From assembly GCA_002224055.1 (NCBI GenBank), contig AZLU01000094.1, positions 86,720-150,719 of the forward strand: a stretch of DNA of 64,000 nt, given 5' to 3'. The translations under genes were made by a program, and so were the position numbers. Below are positions 26,076 through 37,383 of the stretch, piece after piece. The notes beneath the pieces are model-generated. The model saw nothing but the letters and a program-made list of their open reading frames with translations. It was not told where the DNA came from and ran no database searches. Numbering within the stretch: position 1 is the stretch's first letter; every line of letters begins with the position of its first letter. This stretch comes from Pezizomycotina sp. ARF18 (Eukaryota; Ascomycota).

Positions 26076-28119
26076 ATGGCATCGCCGCAGTACGCTTCGG
26101 CGGCCTCGCCGAGTTCGAACCCGAATTCTGCTCAGCAAACACCAACGTTCAACAACATGCCTCACAAACGAATCCTAACATGGAGTACCGAAGACGTTGC
26201 CAATTTATGGATGGAATGGGGATACCGCAGTACGTGAATCTTGGATTGGTAAGGAAATTGACTGAAGCGGGAAGAAGATGCTTTCCTGAGTGGCTTAGAG
26301 GGAGGTTGTTTTTCTCTCTGATCCTCAACTTCGGGTGGCTCTTTTGCTTTCTCTTTCTTTCGCCTAGATATGATTTATTGATCTATTATTACTGGCGGAG
26401 GACCCATTGAAAAGCGATTTGTCGCGATCATTATGCAATTTCATTTGAATTCCAGTTACTATTTTGCAAATGGGCTGACATTTCGCTACAGAGAACGAAG
26501 TTGTAGGCGAAGCTTTGATCCACTTGGACACGACGAACTGAAGGAGCTAGGATAACAAGCGTCGGGCACCGTTTGACAATACTGAAAGCCGTGTACAACG
26601 TGAAAGTGGCTCACGATGTGCCGATTGAACCAGAACATTACATTCCAAATTGTATGCAACACACAGAAATCTCTTAGAGGTCCTTTCCCTTTCTTCAAAG
26701 ATCGACGTCACGGCTGACATTTTTTTCTTCTTCTTCTTTTCTTTTTTTCACCTCAGCTGTGGTACTGTGGATACAAATCCGGATACTACCTTCGTCACTG
26801 TCAGTGAATTCCAGAGATTGGTAGCGGCTATACAGCTCCGAGACGACAAAGTCCTCCATTTAGAAAAAGAGCTTGGACGTGTGAATGAAGCACTCGGAAA
26901 GCTTCGTGAAGAACTACTGCCGATTTTAAGAGCCTCAAGGAAAGAAGCCATTACCGCCGGCTGGACTAGGGCAACCTCAGCCACCCCCGACAAGTGTACC
27001 ACCACCTCTTCCGACACCGAATCATAACATGTCCGAGTCAATACTGCAGGACCCTACGAGGAAAAGGAGCGTGAAAGAGACAGGGAGCGACAGAGAATAG
27101 AGCAGGAGCGGCAGCGGATAGAGCAGGAGCGACAAAGGATAGAGCAGGAGAGGGAGAGGGAGAGGGAGCGAGACAGGGAGCGAGAGAAGGAGCGTGAAAG
27201 AGATCGACGGGACGCTCCCGGTGAATCTGTACGTGCCGTTAGTCGACAAGATCACATGGAAGAAGTCGGTATCAACAGAGTGCCGACCCGCAGCCATTCC
27301 CTCAGCCGGGCCCCGACCTGTCGCGGAAGTTTTCGAAAAGAGACTATCCTTGGCGGTGCTGGTGGAGCAATAATCCACCAAAGCCGTTATCACCAACCCA
27401 CAACTTACAGAATCATCGAGAGCAACCCGGCCAAGAGCCATCGATCGATTCTATAGCCACCTCTCAAACCCCGAACACCGCCATATTCGCCCCTCAAAAC
27501 GTTAGAGAGTATCCTACTGTGCCTTCTAGACCTGATAGGGCCATTCCTCTCTCCCAACCCCATCTTCCCCTCCCACCGCGTCAATGCTTGGTCGCAGCCA
27601 AAGCACCAACCAAGCGCCTACTCGCTTCAACTCAACCCATGTTCCGAAACACAGGGACTGGGACGAACATTCCAGGGATCCAAGGGGTGGGTCGACGCTT
27701 GTGTCTCCCCACCGCAGCAGCCACAACAGCCCGCTGCCGTCCTGCCGTGTCGGTCGACGACGACTCCTCTGCTCCTCCGCGAACCGTGGAAATATTCAAA
27801 TCCTTCAGGGTACTATGGACGATCCATGTTACAAGGTGTTACCCGCAGCGCTCAAGCGGTATAACATCCAGGCCGACTGGCACATTATGCTCTGTATATC
27901 GTTTACGGTGACCAAGAACGTTGCCTGGAACTAGATGAAAAGCCCCTAATCCTCTTTAAGCAGTTGGACAAGGAGGGCAAGAAGCCGATGTTCATGCTAC
28001 GACGGCATATAAGCCCAGAAACAGGTCAACCCGGTGGTGTCGTTAATGGTGGGATACAGCCCAATACATACAGCCGGCCAAATGAGGTCAAACTACAGCC
28101 ACCTGGCGGTGTTTTATAA
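26076..28119 (+). CDS. STE50: Ste50-type MAPK adaptor (SAM and Ras-association domains)
   Basis: Adaptor that tethers the MAPKKK Ste11 to upstream Cdc42/Ras signals in fungal pheromone, filamentation and osmostress pathways. From ATG 26076, [17 protein letters not shown] is followed by the SAM domain: [19 protein letters not shown], an intron (about 26250-26490), then [13 protein letters not shown]-like sequence and [30 protein letters not shown] Ser/Pro linker and a helix ([20 protein letters not shown]) follow. Next comes a Glu/Arg-rich segment of about 45 residues (27052-27210), then a long proline-rich linker. The RA domain closes the protein: [54 protein letters not shown] at 28117-28119. 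Several frameshifts in the linker and RA domain. Identity is sure; the start could lie upstream in an open Ser-Pro-rich frame. Confidence 0.88.
27052..27210 (+). repeat. Glu/Arg repeat (RQRIEQE) in STE50
   Basis: Three tandem copies of about 21 bp encode ERQRIEQ units, followed by alternating Arg/Glu. The charge pattern fits a single alpha-helix linker between SAM and RA domains. Confidence 0.75.
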
Positions 28120-29051
28120 GACGGTACGCCACGAGTGGGAAAAACGGCGAAAAGATATTATAGTTAAATAGTAAAAGATTCAAAGAATATCAAAAGACGA
28201 GAAAGAGAAAGGGAAAAAAAGCACATCTCCTCAACATTCTCGATCCTCATTTGAATTATAAAAGAAAATATTTGTTAAATTACCCTACTGTCTCTAAAAT
28301 ACCATCTATCACATCTCTTCCCTTGTTTTAACATTTTGTCATCGGGTAGTAAGCTTGGAGCATTTGTTTGCATTTTTTTGTAACCCCCCTTTTTTCTCCT
28401 TCACGCCTCCGCTCATCATTCTTCATTCATCCGCATTCTCTCTCTTTCATTGTTCGGACCGAAAACCAAAAAATAAAAAACGCCCAGTGGGTTATAGCTC
28501 TTTTTATATTCATGGCAAATATCAATATACTGTCAATCATTCTCAATCCAGTGTTCCCACTTCGATCATCCGTCCTTCGTATTATCATCATGTTTCTCCG
28601 TGGAACCCCACAACTTCCAGCTTTAGCATGTCTAATGTAACATTGCCCTTATTTTCTAATCTCTTCTCTTTCACGAATGAAAGTATATATCAGTATCTTG
28701 ATACCGTCTTTGATTTATTCCTTGAAGACATATTTCTCCCTGAGCTAAAAAAACATTCGGCCACCATTTCTTGTACGCGAACAAATAAGAGAAGGGAAGG
28801 GTGGCAATCAAGTAACTAGTACTTAAACACTTTTACTTGCCTCTGTAATCTAATGTTTGTGTCTATACTTAAGCTGTTGAATATAAGCTCACTCCTGGGC
28901 CCTCTTTTTCCAGCAAGAAAAAGAACAAAATATAATAATAATAATTTTCCCCTCCCTCTACGAACCAATATACTACAGAACCGCTTCCCGGCGTACTCTC
29001 CAAGCGTCGCAATTATGGATGTTGTCACGTCCTTACAGGAGCGCTTGATTG

Positions 29052-29095
<44 letters not shown>

Positions 29096-29936
29096 AGATA
29101 TCGCCTTATCCAACACCTATAAGTTTTTATAATAACAAATCCTGCAGAATACATACATTTTTAGACGAAGCGAGCAAGGGTTGACAGGTTTGATAGAGCT
29201 GTTGGTTGAACGCAGATAGAGAGAGATATATGGATTTGAAGTAGTTTGAGATTAGTTTGTTCGAGCTTCTTTCCCCATTGTATTCGCATCAACGAACTTT
29301 CAAGTGTTGTTGCATCATCATCTCATATCATCGCTACTATTATACCCCTTCTTGTTGTTCATTGTGATTAGACCCAGCAGAAGTACCAAGTATGATATGG
29401 TACAGAGTTTTATGAATGTACACAATGAAAAGCGGAATACATACTCTAATCAATCAGCAAGGAAGAAGACATCAAGTAGCCAATAAGAACTAAGGATAAA
29501 TAACGTATCAAAGGGTTTTTCTTTTCTATTTTTCCCACCGAATAGAGCTTGAATGTATAAGATTTTTGCGATAAAGACAAAATAATAGTGACAGTTATTA
29601 TTATAACTATTATTATCAATAGTGCGAGGTAAGTAATTCATGGTTTGATATTGATTCGTTGGCGGTTAAAAGGAGAAACCGCTTCAGCTTCCTGCTTCCT
29701 TCTTTTTGGCCTAGAGGTTTCATACACCGACTGGCTCATCTTTCCTTTCACAATACTTATTACCCAAGTATACAAGTCAGAAGCTTCCTCAAAAAAAAAA
29801 AAAAAAAAAAGAAAAGAAAACTTCCCGCTTCGCCTACTGTTCCTTCTATATATAAATAAGTATTCGTTAAATCGTAATAATAATAATATAATAAATAAAT
29901 AATAAATAAATAAATAAATAAATAAATAATAAATAA

Positions 29937-29995
<59 letters not shown>

Positions 29996-30557
29996 ATAGA
30001 GAGGCCCGTACACTAAAGATTCACCATTCCCCGCTATCTGCTATCTGTGGTTGATAGTCTACAAAACTCTCTCTTGCTCTGTTTATTTTTCTTGTCCTCT
30101 TCTTCTTGTGCTGTTTTTTTAGCGTGGTGGAGTTTTGTGCTCTGGAACTTTTTTTTTTTTTTTTTTTTTTTCCTTTCTCCCAAAGAATTGGAATCTAAAT
30201 TATTTTTATTTTTTTCCCTCCCCATCTCATTCTCCAAAATTAAACCCTCCAGAAAATACGATTAACAACGTCATAGGCCTTTCGCCCGTGCACATCAGAT
30301 AAAGGTCTCAACACCGACATCGCCGCTTTCCCGCCCGCCCTGTTACGAAAGAAACAAAAATAAACTCAATAACCCAATCTTCCTCACCTTTTCGTCCTCC
30401 AATTTTTCGTTTCCATCCACATATCGTTCTTCTTTCCCTGTTCTCATTCCAGTAGTATTATTCATTCCCTCCATTCTTTACTCTCCGAAACGGGCACATC
30501 CTAAAGCTGGCGAGCAAACGTCTCTCCTTCTCCGGCTCCGGCGGACTTCTCGCCAGG
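28120..30557. other. Long intergenic region with simple repeats
   Basis: About 2.4 kb between STE50 and the PP2C gene with no recognised coding sequence. It holds the longest A tract of the window (about 38, 29057-29095), an A tract near 29790-29810, an AAAT/AAT microsatellite (29878-30000), a T tract (30150-30172) and a CT-rich leader before the PP2C start. Open readings here are low-complexity translations. Confidence 0.5.
29878..30000. repeat. (AAAT)n microsatellite
   Basis: AAT units followed by about 25 AAAT units with a few interrupted repeats; intergenic. Confidence 0.95.
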
Positions 30558-32115
30558 ATGTTTGGCAGCGTAGTGCTGCCGGCGTGGGGCCGGCGCTGGA
30601 AGCACCAGCGAAGGCGCCGTAGGTCAAAATGAAGTAGCGGCAGCAATAGCAACAGTAACAACAGTAATAACAGCGGTATAGGTGGTGCTGGTGGAAATCT
30701 CATCGATGAATCTTCAGGAGCTAGGATCACTAAACCTTACCGCTTCTCCTCAACCTGTTACAGAATCATCACCCTCGGCGGCCGAAAAAAAGGCGCGGCG
30801 GATATCGTCCCCTTCGAAAGTGTCTTCGTTCGTCCAATCAGCACGGCAGAGCCTTACGGCGGGATCGGCGGAGAAAAACGATCCGGAAACGGAGGCACGC
30901 CATCCATGGTAGAGAATACGCTCAACAACGCTGCCGGGGACTCCCGGCCTACCCCCAACTGTAGCTTTAGGGTCGCGTAACCGAAGATAAGAACAAAAAG
31001 TGCCGTAGGACCATGGAAGATACGCATTGCCTTCGTTTACAATTTCCTGCCATCGTCAACGCCATCGGCCCAAAGTTCGGGTGACGGAGCTTCCCTGCTG
31101 CATTCGACGATGGAAGAGAATTCGAAAGGGGAATCGATAACGGATACTTTGCTATATTCGACGGCCACGCCGGTACCTACGCTGCAGATTGGTGCGGCAA
31201 GAAGCTGCACCATATCCTTGAGATAACATCAGGAAGAACCCCGAAAAACTATACCTGAGATATTAGATATGACTTTTACGAACGTCGACAAGGAGCTGAA
31301 GACCTGCCTGTTCGCAATAGCGGCTGTACGGCGGTGTGCGCCGTGCTCCGTTGGAAGATAGACCTATAGACGCCGCTAGCGGAGGAACCGCGCCCACAGA
31401 ACCGCAGGAAGATGCGGCAGGGAAGCCGAAACCGACAACGCAAAGAGTCAGAGCACTATATACAGCCAACGTCGGGGATGCAAGGATAGTCCTTTGTCGA
31501 GCTGGAAAGGCCCTAGCCTCAGTTACGACCATAAGGGGAGCGACGAGAACGAAGGCAAAAGAGTTGCAAATGCGGGAGGTCTAATTCTTAACAATCGCGT
31601 GAACGGTAAGATGCCTTTTTTTTTATTTTATAAGATCAGGTTACTGAATGTATTTATTCCTCTTACTAATCTACTCCTCGATAAAGGTGTCCTCGCCGTC
31701 ACAAGAGCACTTGGAGATCCTATATCAACAACTCGTTACTGGAATCCTTATCCACCGAGACTGTCATACAGCCTGAAATCGATGAATTCCTCATCCTTGC
31801 CTGTGACGGGGTAATTACCTCCTTCAGCAAACACAATCGTACATCTGTGCAATCGAATGGCACACATGGTCTGTAGTAGTAGTTTGAACCTAACACTAAT
31901 TCGCCTTTTTTTTTTTTTTTTTTGTACGATAGCTCTGGGATGTTTGCTCCGATCAAGAGGCCGTCGATCATGTCCGGAATGTTCAAGATCCACAGGAAGC
32001 GTCAAAGATGCTAGTAGATCATGCCCTTGCGCGCTTCTCAACTGACAACCTGAGCTGTATGATCATACGCTTTGATAAAATGAAAGAGCATACTACTGTT
32101 TCGGAGTCGGTCTAG
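30558..32115 (+). CDS. PTC1: PP2C protein phosphatase, Ptc1 type
   Basis: Metal-dependent Ser/Thr phosphatase that in yeast dephosphorylates MAP kinases (Hog1 pathway). From ATG 30558 (MFGS) a Ser/Asn/Gly-rich N-terminus is followed by the start of the catalytic domain (NCSFRV, then a [13 protein letters not shown] segment near 31005). Motifs follow: [20 protein letters not shown] (metal-binding DGHAG), [67 protein letters not shown] and [12 protein letters not shown]. Introns near 31604-31686 and 31811-31932 (the second has a T tract of 19). One frame stops at TAG 32113-32115; a shifted frame continues with an acidic tail (DVVMSDATTPAPL) to about 32235, which may be the real C-terminus. Insertions of low-complexity sequence around 31360-31440 lie between strands. 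Frameshifts again interrupt conserved blocks. Confidence 0.88.
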
Positions 32116-32239
32116 GGTTGATAGGTGCAGACAAGACATCCGATAAAGCGGAAGGTGCTGCTCCACAGGCTAATGAAGACGTCGTGATGAGCGATGCCAC
32201 GACTCCGGCGCCATTAGAGACACGAAGGCTTAAGTGTTG

Positions 32240-33165
32240 CATACCCTTTCTTCTTTCTTTTTCTGTTCTCTTCAAAGTGATAAGATAGCGTGAGCCTTCC
32301 CTGGAGGTCCCACTCATCTCCTCATGATTTGCATCTTGAAGTTTTCGGTGCTTGTTTGTGTGTGAGATTTTTATCAAACCCGAGCACCGATATCTATCCT
32401 CACCTGAATTCATCATAGTGTGACCTTACGACCTATTGCCTAAATTTTTATTTCTATTTATCAATCCATTTAGATAATCGTGTTACATTTATTTGCTAGT
32501 GACCATTAGTAGATTCTTAGCATTATCGTCGCGGTGTCTCGTGATTGCTCATCGCGCTCGTTTCTTGTTTCTTGTTTCTTTTTTTTCTTTAAATTGTTAC
32601 TTCGTTTCTTATGTAATTCTTTGCTCAATTACATGGCAATGTACGTACTTGTTAGTCCAGTATCCCCTCCGAAGGATACTTGATCGTTTTTTTTTTTTTT
32701 TTTTGGGAAACGGCGTATCCTCATGGAAATCATTGTAACATTTCCAACACCTTCTTTTACTCCTATCTGGGTCTGTTTTCCTCGAAACATCATCCCTCTT
32801 CCTATGTGATATCGGTAGCTCTCCAAGTATGTTTGTAATGCTGATATTATTCCAGAATGCGTCCCCGACGTAGTCGCACAGGCTTCATATTTATCAGAAG
32901 ATATACGCATATAAATTAACCTGTGAATTAAACAGGGTCAAATAAATCCGGAAGTATCATTATCACTTTGGATTCGTAAAATTCATTTGGACGACCTGAT
33001 CAGCTGAGTATCTCAAAATATATTCAGTTGCTAGATATATCTCAACAAGATTATGGTGTTGCGAATGAGCGGTGATATCCGAAAAAATTTCTGTCATCCA
33101 CTTCTTCAGTTGTATAATACACTTTTGATTCTATTGACATATCTGTCTCTAATATCGTACAATAG
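32240..33165. other. Intergenic region between convergent PP2C and UTP8-like genes
   Basis: Presumed 3' UTRs of two convergent genes. T tract of about 19 near 32687-32704. No coding signal. Confidence 0.5.
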
Positions 33166-36100
33166 CTATGCAACGTCACCCTGCTTCTCTTTTTGATTTT
33201 TATATATCTGTTCAAGCGTATAATCTCCGATCGCCATGCTCTTTTGTCTCTCTTCGATTCTCCTTCTCCTTTTAGCTCTGATGGGCTCTTTGCCGACGCT
33301 TTGTCTAACAGCGGTACTGGATAGCCCAGCGGAAGGGGATTCTTAGCTCTTCCAACGCCCCCAGTATTCGATTGCCAGGATTGCAATTGCTGCCGCCCAT
33401 TTCAGCGCCATTGATACGCCGGTCTTCTCTGCGCGTCCTTTGCTTCGTCCCTTCCGCGCTCCTTCCTTCTGCCGACTTGCTTGCTGAGGCCTGTTGCTGC
33501 TGCTGCTTTTTATGTGCCAGTCCTGCAAGTCGAAACGCTTCTGCCTGGTTTAGAAGATCGGAAAACAGGAGAGATAGAGTAGATTCACCCTCCAACTTCC
33601 TCACAAGCGTCGGATACCTCCGAACACAGCGATTCCAAGAGGAGCTCTTCCTCTCTACTAAGCCCTCCGCGGCGCCGAGAACGAGCATCGGACGCGACCT
33701 CACCTTGGAACCCATCGGAGGAGTCTTTACGACAGCATCCTTGGCGAGGAGCAAACCCGTAACGCCCGCGGCGTCGAGGCAGTTCGCCAAAAGGTCGCAG
33801 ATCAGCTCCAACCAGCCGTCCTCGTCCAGACTGTCTTCCACGTCGGAGTCTGTCCGTTCTTCGCCGTCCTGAGGAGCTCGCGTCGCAAAATCCTGATCAA
33901 GCCCGCAAGTTCGTTCCCTCCCAGCCCCCACGGAGGCTCTCACGACTGCACGCTGTGGGTACCTGTTAGCCCGGATGAGCGCCGCTCGGAGAACGCTTCT
34001 TCGTATTATTCAGGTTGAGGAGCCGCTGGCGCGCTCGATGGCCCTTTCTGCGCTCGCGGCTGCCTTCTGCAGCATTGCATCATCTGCTTCGCCGTCGCCT
34101 TCCCTCCCTCTGCGGATTCCGACGAAGAATCGTCAAATATCTCTCCGCCGTCTGCAGGCCGGACCAAGTCTCGAGAACTAGTTGTATAGTCTTGACGACC
34201 TCGTTCAGAGGAAGGCGGCGGCGTCCGCGTTTTCGAGGAAAAATAAAAGAACGTTGAGGTCAGGGTCAAAATCGTATAGGGCACTAATGATGCCGTTGCC
34301 TGCATCTGGCAGTTCGAGCAAGCGAAATAACCTTCCGAGAGCAAGAACTTGAGGACATTCGGCGCAAAAGTGATCAGATGGAGTCGGTTCTTCCAATACC
34401 TTGGCCATCCTCAATTCTGCTATCCTTTTGAAAAATCATTGCGAGGACGGATGCGGCAAAGGGCTGTGAAATAGCCTCGGTGCATCCTCCTTGATTAGGA
34501 ACTCGGGGAGTTCGTCAATTCCCCGCCGCCCCGCTCTGGCCCTGGCCACCATCCTCCAGCCATACTTCTTTTTGAGCTGCGAGACCCTCAAGTTTATCTC
34601 CAACCGACGTACTCAGCAAATATTTCCTCAAAGCGCCGAACATTTTGCTCCGCGGCGGACCGTCTCAGCTTCTCCAGAGTGCTTAAGGCCAGCGCTTGCA
34701 AGACTCTGTCTTCCTGGTTTACGTTTTCTCCTACCGATTGCGGAGCTTGGTTGAGGCGGCGCCGAGTGGACAGAGTAGCTCGCGCCGAGTCTTTGCGCTC
34801 TACGCCTTTGCATATAGAATCCATGAGAGATTGGCCTGTGAAATTATGCGCCGTAGTTATTTGCAGCGCAATAACGGATTCGGCGCTGTAACCAACCGCT
34901 ACTCTAGCACCCTGCAAATAAGTTAAGAACCGAATAGGCTGTTCACCGTCTTTTGTGTTCTTTTACGAGGGCGGTCGTCGAAGGAGCCTATATGACCCTT
35001 GCATGTAATGCTCCGTACTTGGTATTGTAAAAGAGACCGAAGATGGCGAAGTGACGAGGACGTTGGAGGATGAGATGCGAAGTATCGAGCTATGGAACGT
35101 TCCTTGATGCTCAGAGGTTTGTTGCTGTTGCAAGCTCAGCGCGATAATGGCTGAGGAAGGATGCGCTGAGGTCGTATGTTACGAGAGAACCATTATTGAG
35201 CTGAAACAACGTCCCGGACAGCGCATGGTAGGACAATTGCGACGTATCCCAATGTGCGGTATCTTTCGAGCTCAGCGGGACTGACAGCAGTAGACGGACG
35301 TTTCCGACTAGGCTTGAGTTCGATATTACATATAGATCAAGTGAGGCGGGCTCTCATTATCTGGTAGCTTTGAGATCGTGAGAGCGCAACATCACCGGGA
35401 GGCCGAATAGTCTCATGGCCGAATAGAATGTCAGATCTTTTAAAATGTGCTCTTCGCAACCTTCAAAGAGATCATAGTGGCAAGTGAGATACTCGAGACC
35501 TTTGATTCCGCGCTTGCTTTCTTAGAAGACGAGGACCACCGAAGGGTTTCCAGGTCCGAAGACAGGCATTCAAATGAACCATCCTCGTAGAGTGCGAGTA
35601 CATCGCTTTCGGTATCTGCGTGGGCTGCTGCGGACGCCGAAAGGGCAGATCTTTTCCGGTTTAAAATGTGAAAAGGGTAACCTTTTTGTCATTGCTGACT
35701 GGGCGGCATGCTTTTCGACGTTGTGATCGAGAGTAACTGTATTCTGAGGATGGCGAAGATATGGTGGAAGTGGATCGACTCGCAGACTTCCTTGTCGAGT
35801 ATTCCTCCCAGCACAGAATCTGGGCATTTCGACCCGGATGTAGACGCATAGGTCCTTCTCGTTGCTGTCGAGGAGCGCACGGATATGGGTCGCATGAGAA
35901 TTTTCGACGGGGGTAGTGCGTATGCTGAAATAGATTTTGCGCTGTGGACCTAATGTACAGGAACCAGCTGTCAACTCATAACCTATAGGGTAAAAATTTG
36001 AAAAAAAAAAAAGAAAGAAAGAAGAACCTGGGAAGAATATTTTTTTTTTGTTAAGATTCAAAGAAGGGCATTCACTGACATCAAAATGTAAATTCTTCAC

Positions 36101-36190
36101 CGTCCACAGCAACAGACCGCCTCGGTGCTCTTCCTTTCTTCGATGATGTCGTTGTCCGCCGTTTACTGTAGATCCATAACATACTTGGGT
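33166..36190 (-). CDS. Utp8-like nucleolar protein (t-UTP/UtpA subunit)
   Basis: Probable Utp8 homologue; Utp8 is part of the t-UTP (UtpA) complex of the small-subunit processome and links rDNA transcription to 18S rRNA processing. Reading the minus strand, the N-terminus gives SKKGRAPR and SVAVDGEEF followed by YELTAGSCTLGPQRKIYFSI after an intron with an A tract (near 35975-36080), consistent with a beta-propeller strand pattern. Downstream are DVLALYEDGSFECLSSDLET (propeller-like), HEAT-like helices (ISALYDFDPDLNVLLFFLE) and a coiled region (LLNQAEAFRLAGLAHKKQQQ). The C-terminus RRIEERQKSMAIGDYTLEQI matches the family's basic helix plus GDYS-like ending, with TAG at 33168-33166. At least ten frameshifts. 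The start near 36190 is not resolved. The assignment rests on the tail and general architecture, so moderate confidence. Confidence 0.5.
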
Positions 36191-36640
36191 CCCGTCTTTG
36201 AAGCCGCAAGCGCCAAATTTAAGCCGCTAGCTTTTATTTTTTTTATTTATATATATTTTTTATAATAGCGTGCAGCTAATCCGCTTTTTGGACTAATCGG
36301 TCAGTTTAAAATACTCCTAAAATCAATAAATTGGAATTTAAAATTTTTTTTTTAAAAAAAAAAAAATCGGGTAAACGTAAGGGGGAGCACGCGTTCTTGC
36401 GCGTTAAGGCAAGTGCTGTTGAGCTGCTTAATTAAAAAAAAAAAAAAAGTTTAAATTTATTATTACAAATTGCAATAACATTTATTTATTTATTAGTTAA
36501 ATATTGTTTGTGTGGCTTTTCAACTTTCCTCTCCACTCACTATACGTTCTTCGCCTTAAAATCTTCTCGAATCTCCAGCAGCAAAATTCACAACCATATA
36601 TTAAACGATTCATCAACCCTTACTTTCTAAGTTTCTCACG
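36191..36640. other. Short divergent intergenic region
   Basis: Between the UTP8-like gene and the small membrane-protein frame. A/T runs (36340-36366, 36435-36449) and no coding signal. Confidence 0.4.
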
Positions 36641-36642
36641 GC

Positions 36643-36963
36643 GATGGTCTTTATTCTTCTCCCGAAAGTCTATACGTGAGCCTTTTCTACGACGTAATAA
36701 GCACAGTTTTCGGAAAGCCCAAGGTCAAATGGCCGAGAGGTTGGTTTATCCTCCTCCAAGCTCTGTTAACTATAAAACTCGAGGACCGGATATTCTTTAT
36801 TACGGTGCCTGAGCTAATTGCAATCTTACTGACGATTTATGCCATACTATATTTAGTGACAAATATTCATGACGACGATGAATACTATTGTGCGGATCTT
36901 AATTTATCACCCTCTCGAACGGCTAGGCCCCGAAGAATCAGAGAGAAGGAGAACGTCGGATAG
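36643..36963 (+). CDS. Putative small membrane protein, unrecognised
   Basis: One frame from about 36643 to TAG 36961-36963 reads LFYDVISTVFGKPKVKWPRG followed by a strongly hydrophobic helix pair (WFILLQALLTI; VPELIAILLTIYAILYLV), an acidic turn (HDDDEYY) and a basic tail. The most likely ATG (36643) is out of frame with the helix part by one base. I recognise no family. It may be a short membrane protein, or the first part of a gene broken by indels that runs on into the duplicated block downstream. Evidence is only the length of the open frame and its amphipathic composition. Confidence 0.3.
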   Translation, partial: DGLYSSPESLYVSLFYDVISTVFGKPKVKWPRGWFILLQALLTIKLEDRIFFITVPELIAILLTIYAILYLVTNIHDDDEYYCADLNLSPSRTARPRRIREKENVG

Positions 36964-37018
36964 AGGAAAAGAGAAGGGGAACGAAAGAGAAAGTGAAACT
37001 GATCATCGAGCACCTTTT

Positions 37019-37383
37019 ATCAGTTATGGAGCCGACGACGGAGCTTGCTGCGCCAACACCTCGACACTGGGACCGCACCGCCCAAATTACACCCTTTCTT
37101 CAGCCGCGATCAGAGTATGTTTGTTAATTGTCGCGAACTTCTTTTGCAGTTTTTTGAACAATTTATCGCGGGTTTTGCTGACCGATAAATTTTGGGGTTT
37201 AATCAGTTATGGAGCCGACGACGGAGCTTGCTGCGCCACACCTCGAACACTGGGACCGCACCGCCCAAATTACAACCCTTTCTTCAGCCGCGATCAGAGT
37301 ATGTTTGTTAATTGTCGCGAACTTCTTTTGCAGTTTTTTGAACAAATTTATCGCGGGTTTTGCTGACCGATAAATTTTGGGGG
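37019..37383 (+). repeat. 183-bp tandem duplication (two copies)
   Basis: Copy 1 begins at 37019 and copy 2 at 37202. They share the same sequence through the closing TTTTGGGG, and by eye differ only by five single-base indels in short homopolymers with no substitution. Each copy carries an ATG (37026 and 37209), an exon-like stretch and a GTATGT splice donor followed by a TTTTGCAG acceptor-like site. The block covers what I take to be the first exon and part of intron 1 of ELG1. Confidence 0.92.

Noticed and set aside
30034-30265. Lys-rich and Phe-rich frames around the T tract at 30150
   Set aside because: Homopolymer translation in opposite strands, no conserved residues.
37019-37383. Considered as a CRISPR-like or multi-unit tandem array
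   Set aside because: Only two adjacent copies with no spacers; a simple tandem duplication explains it.
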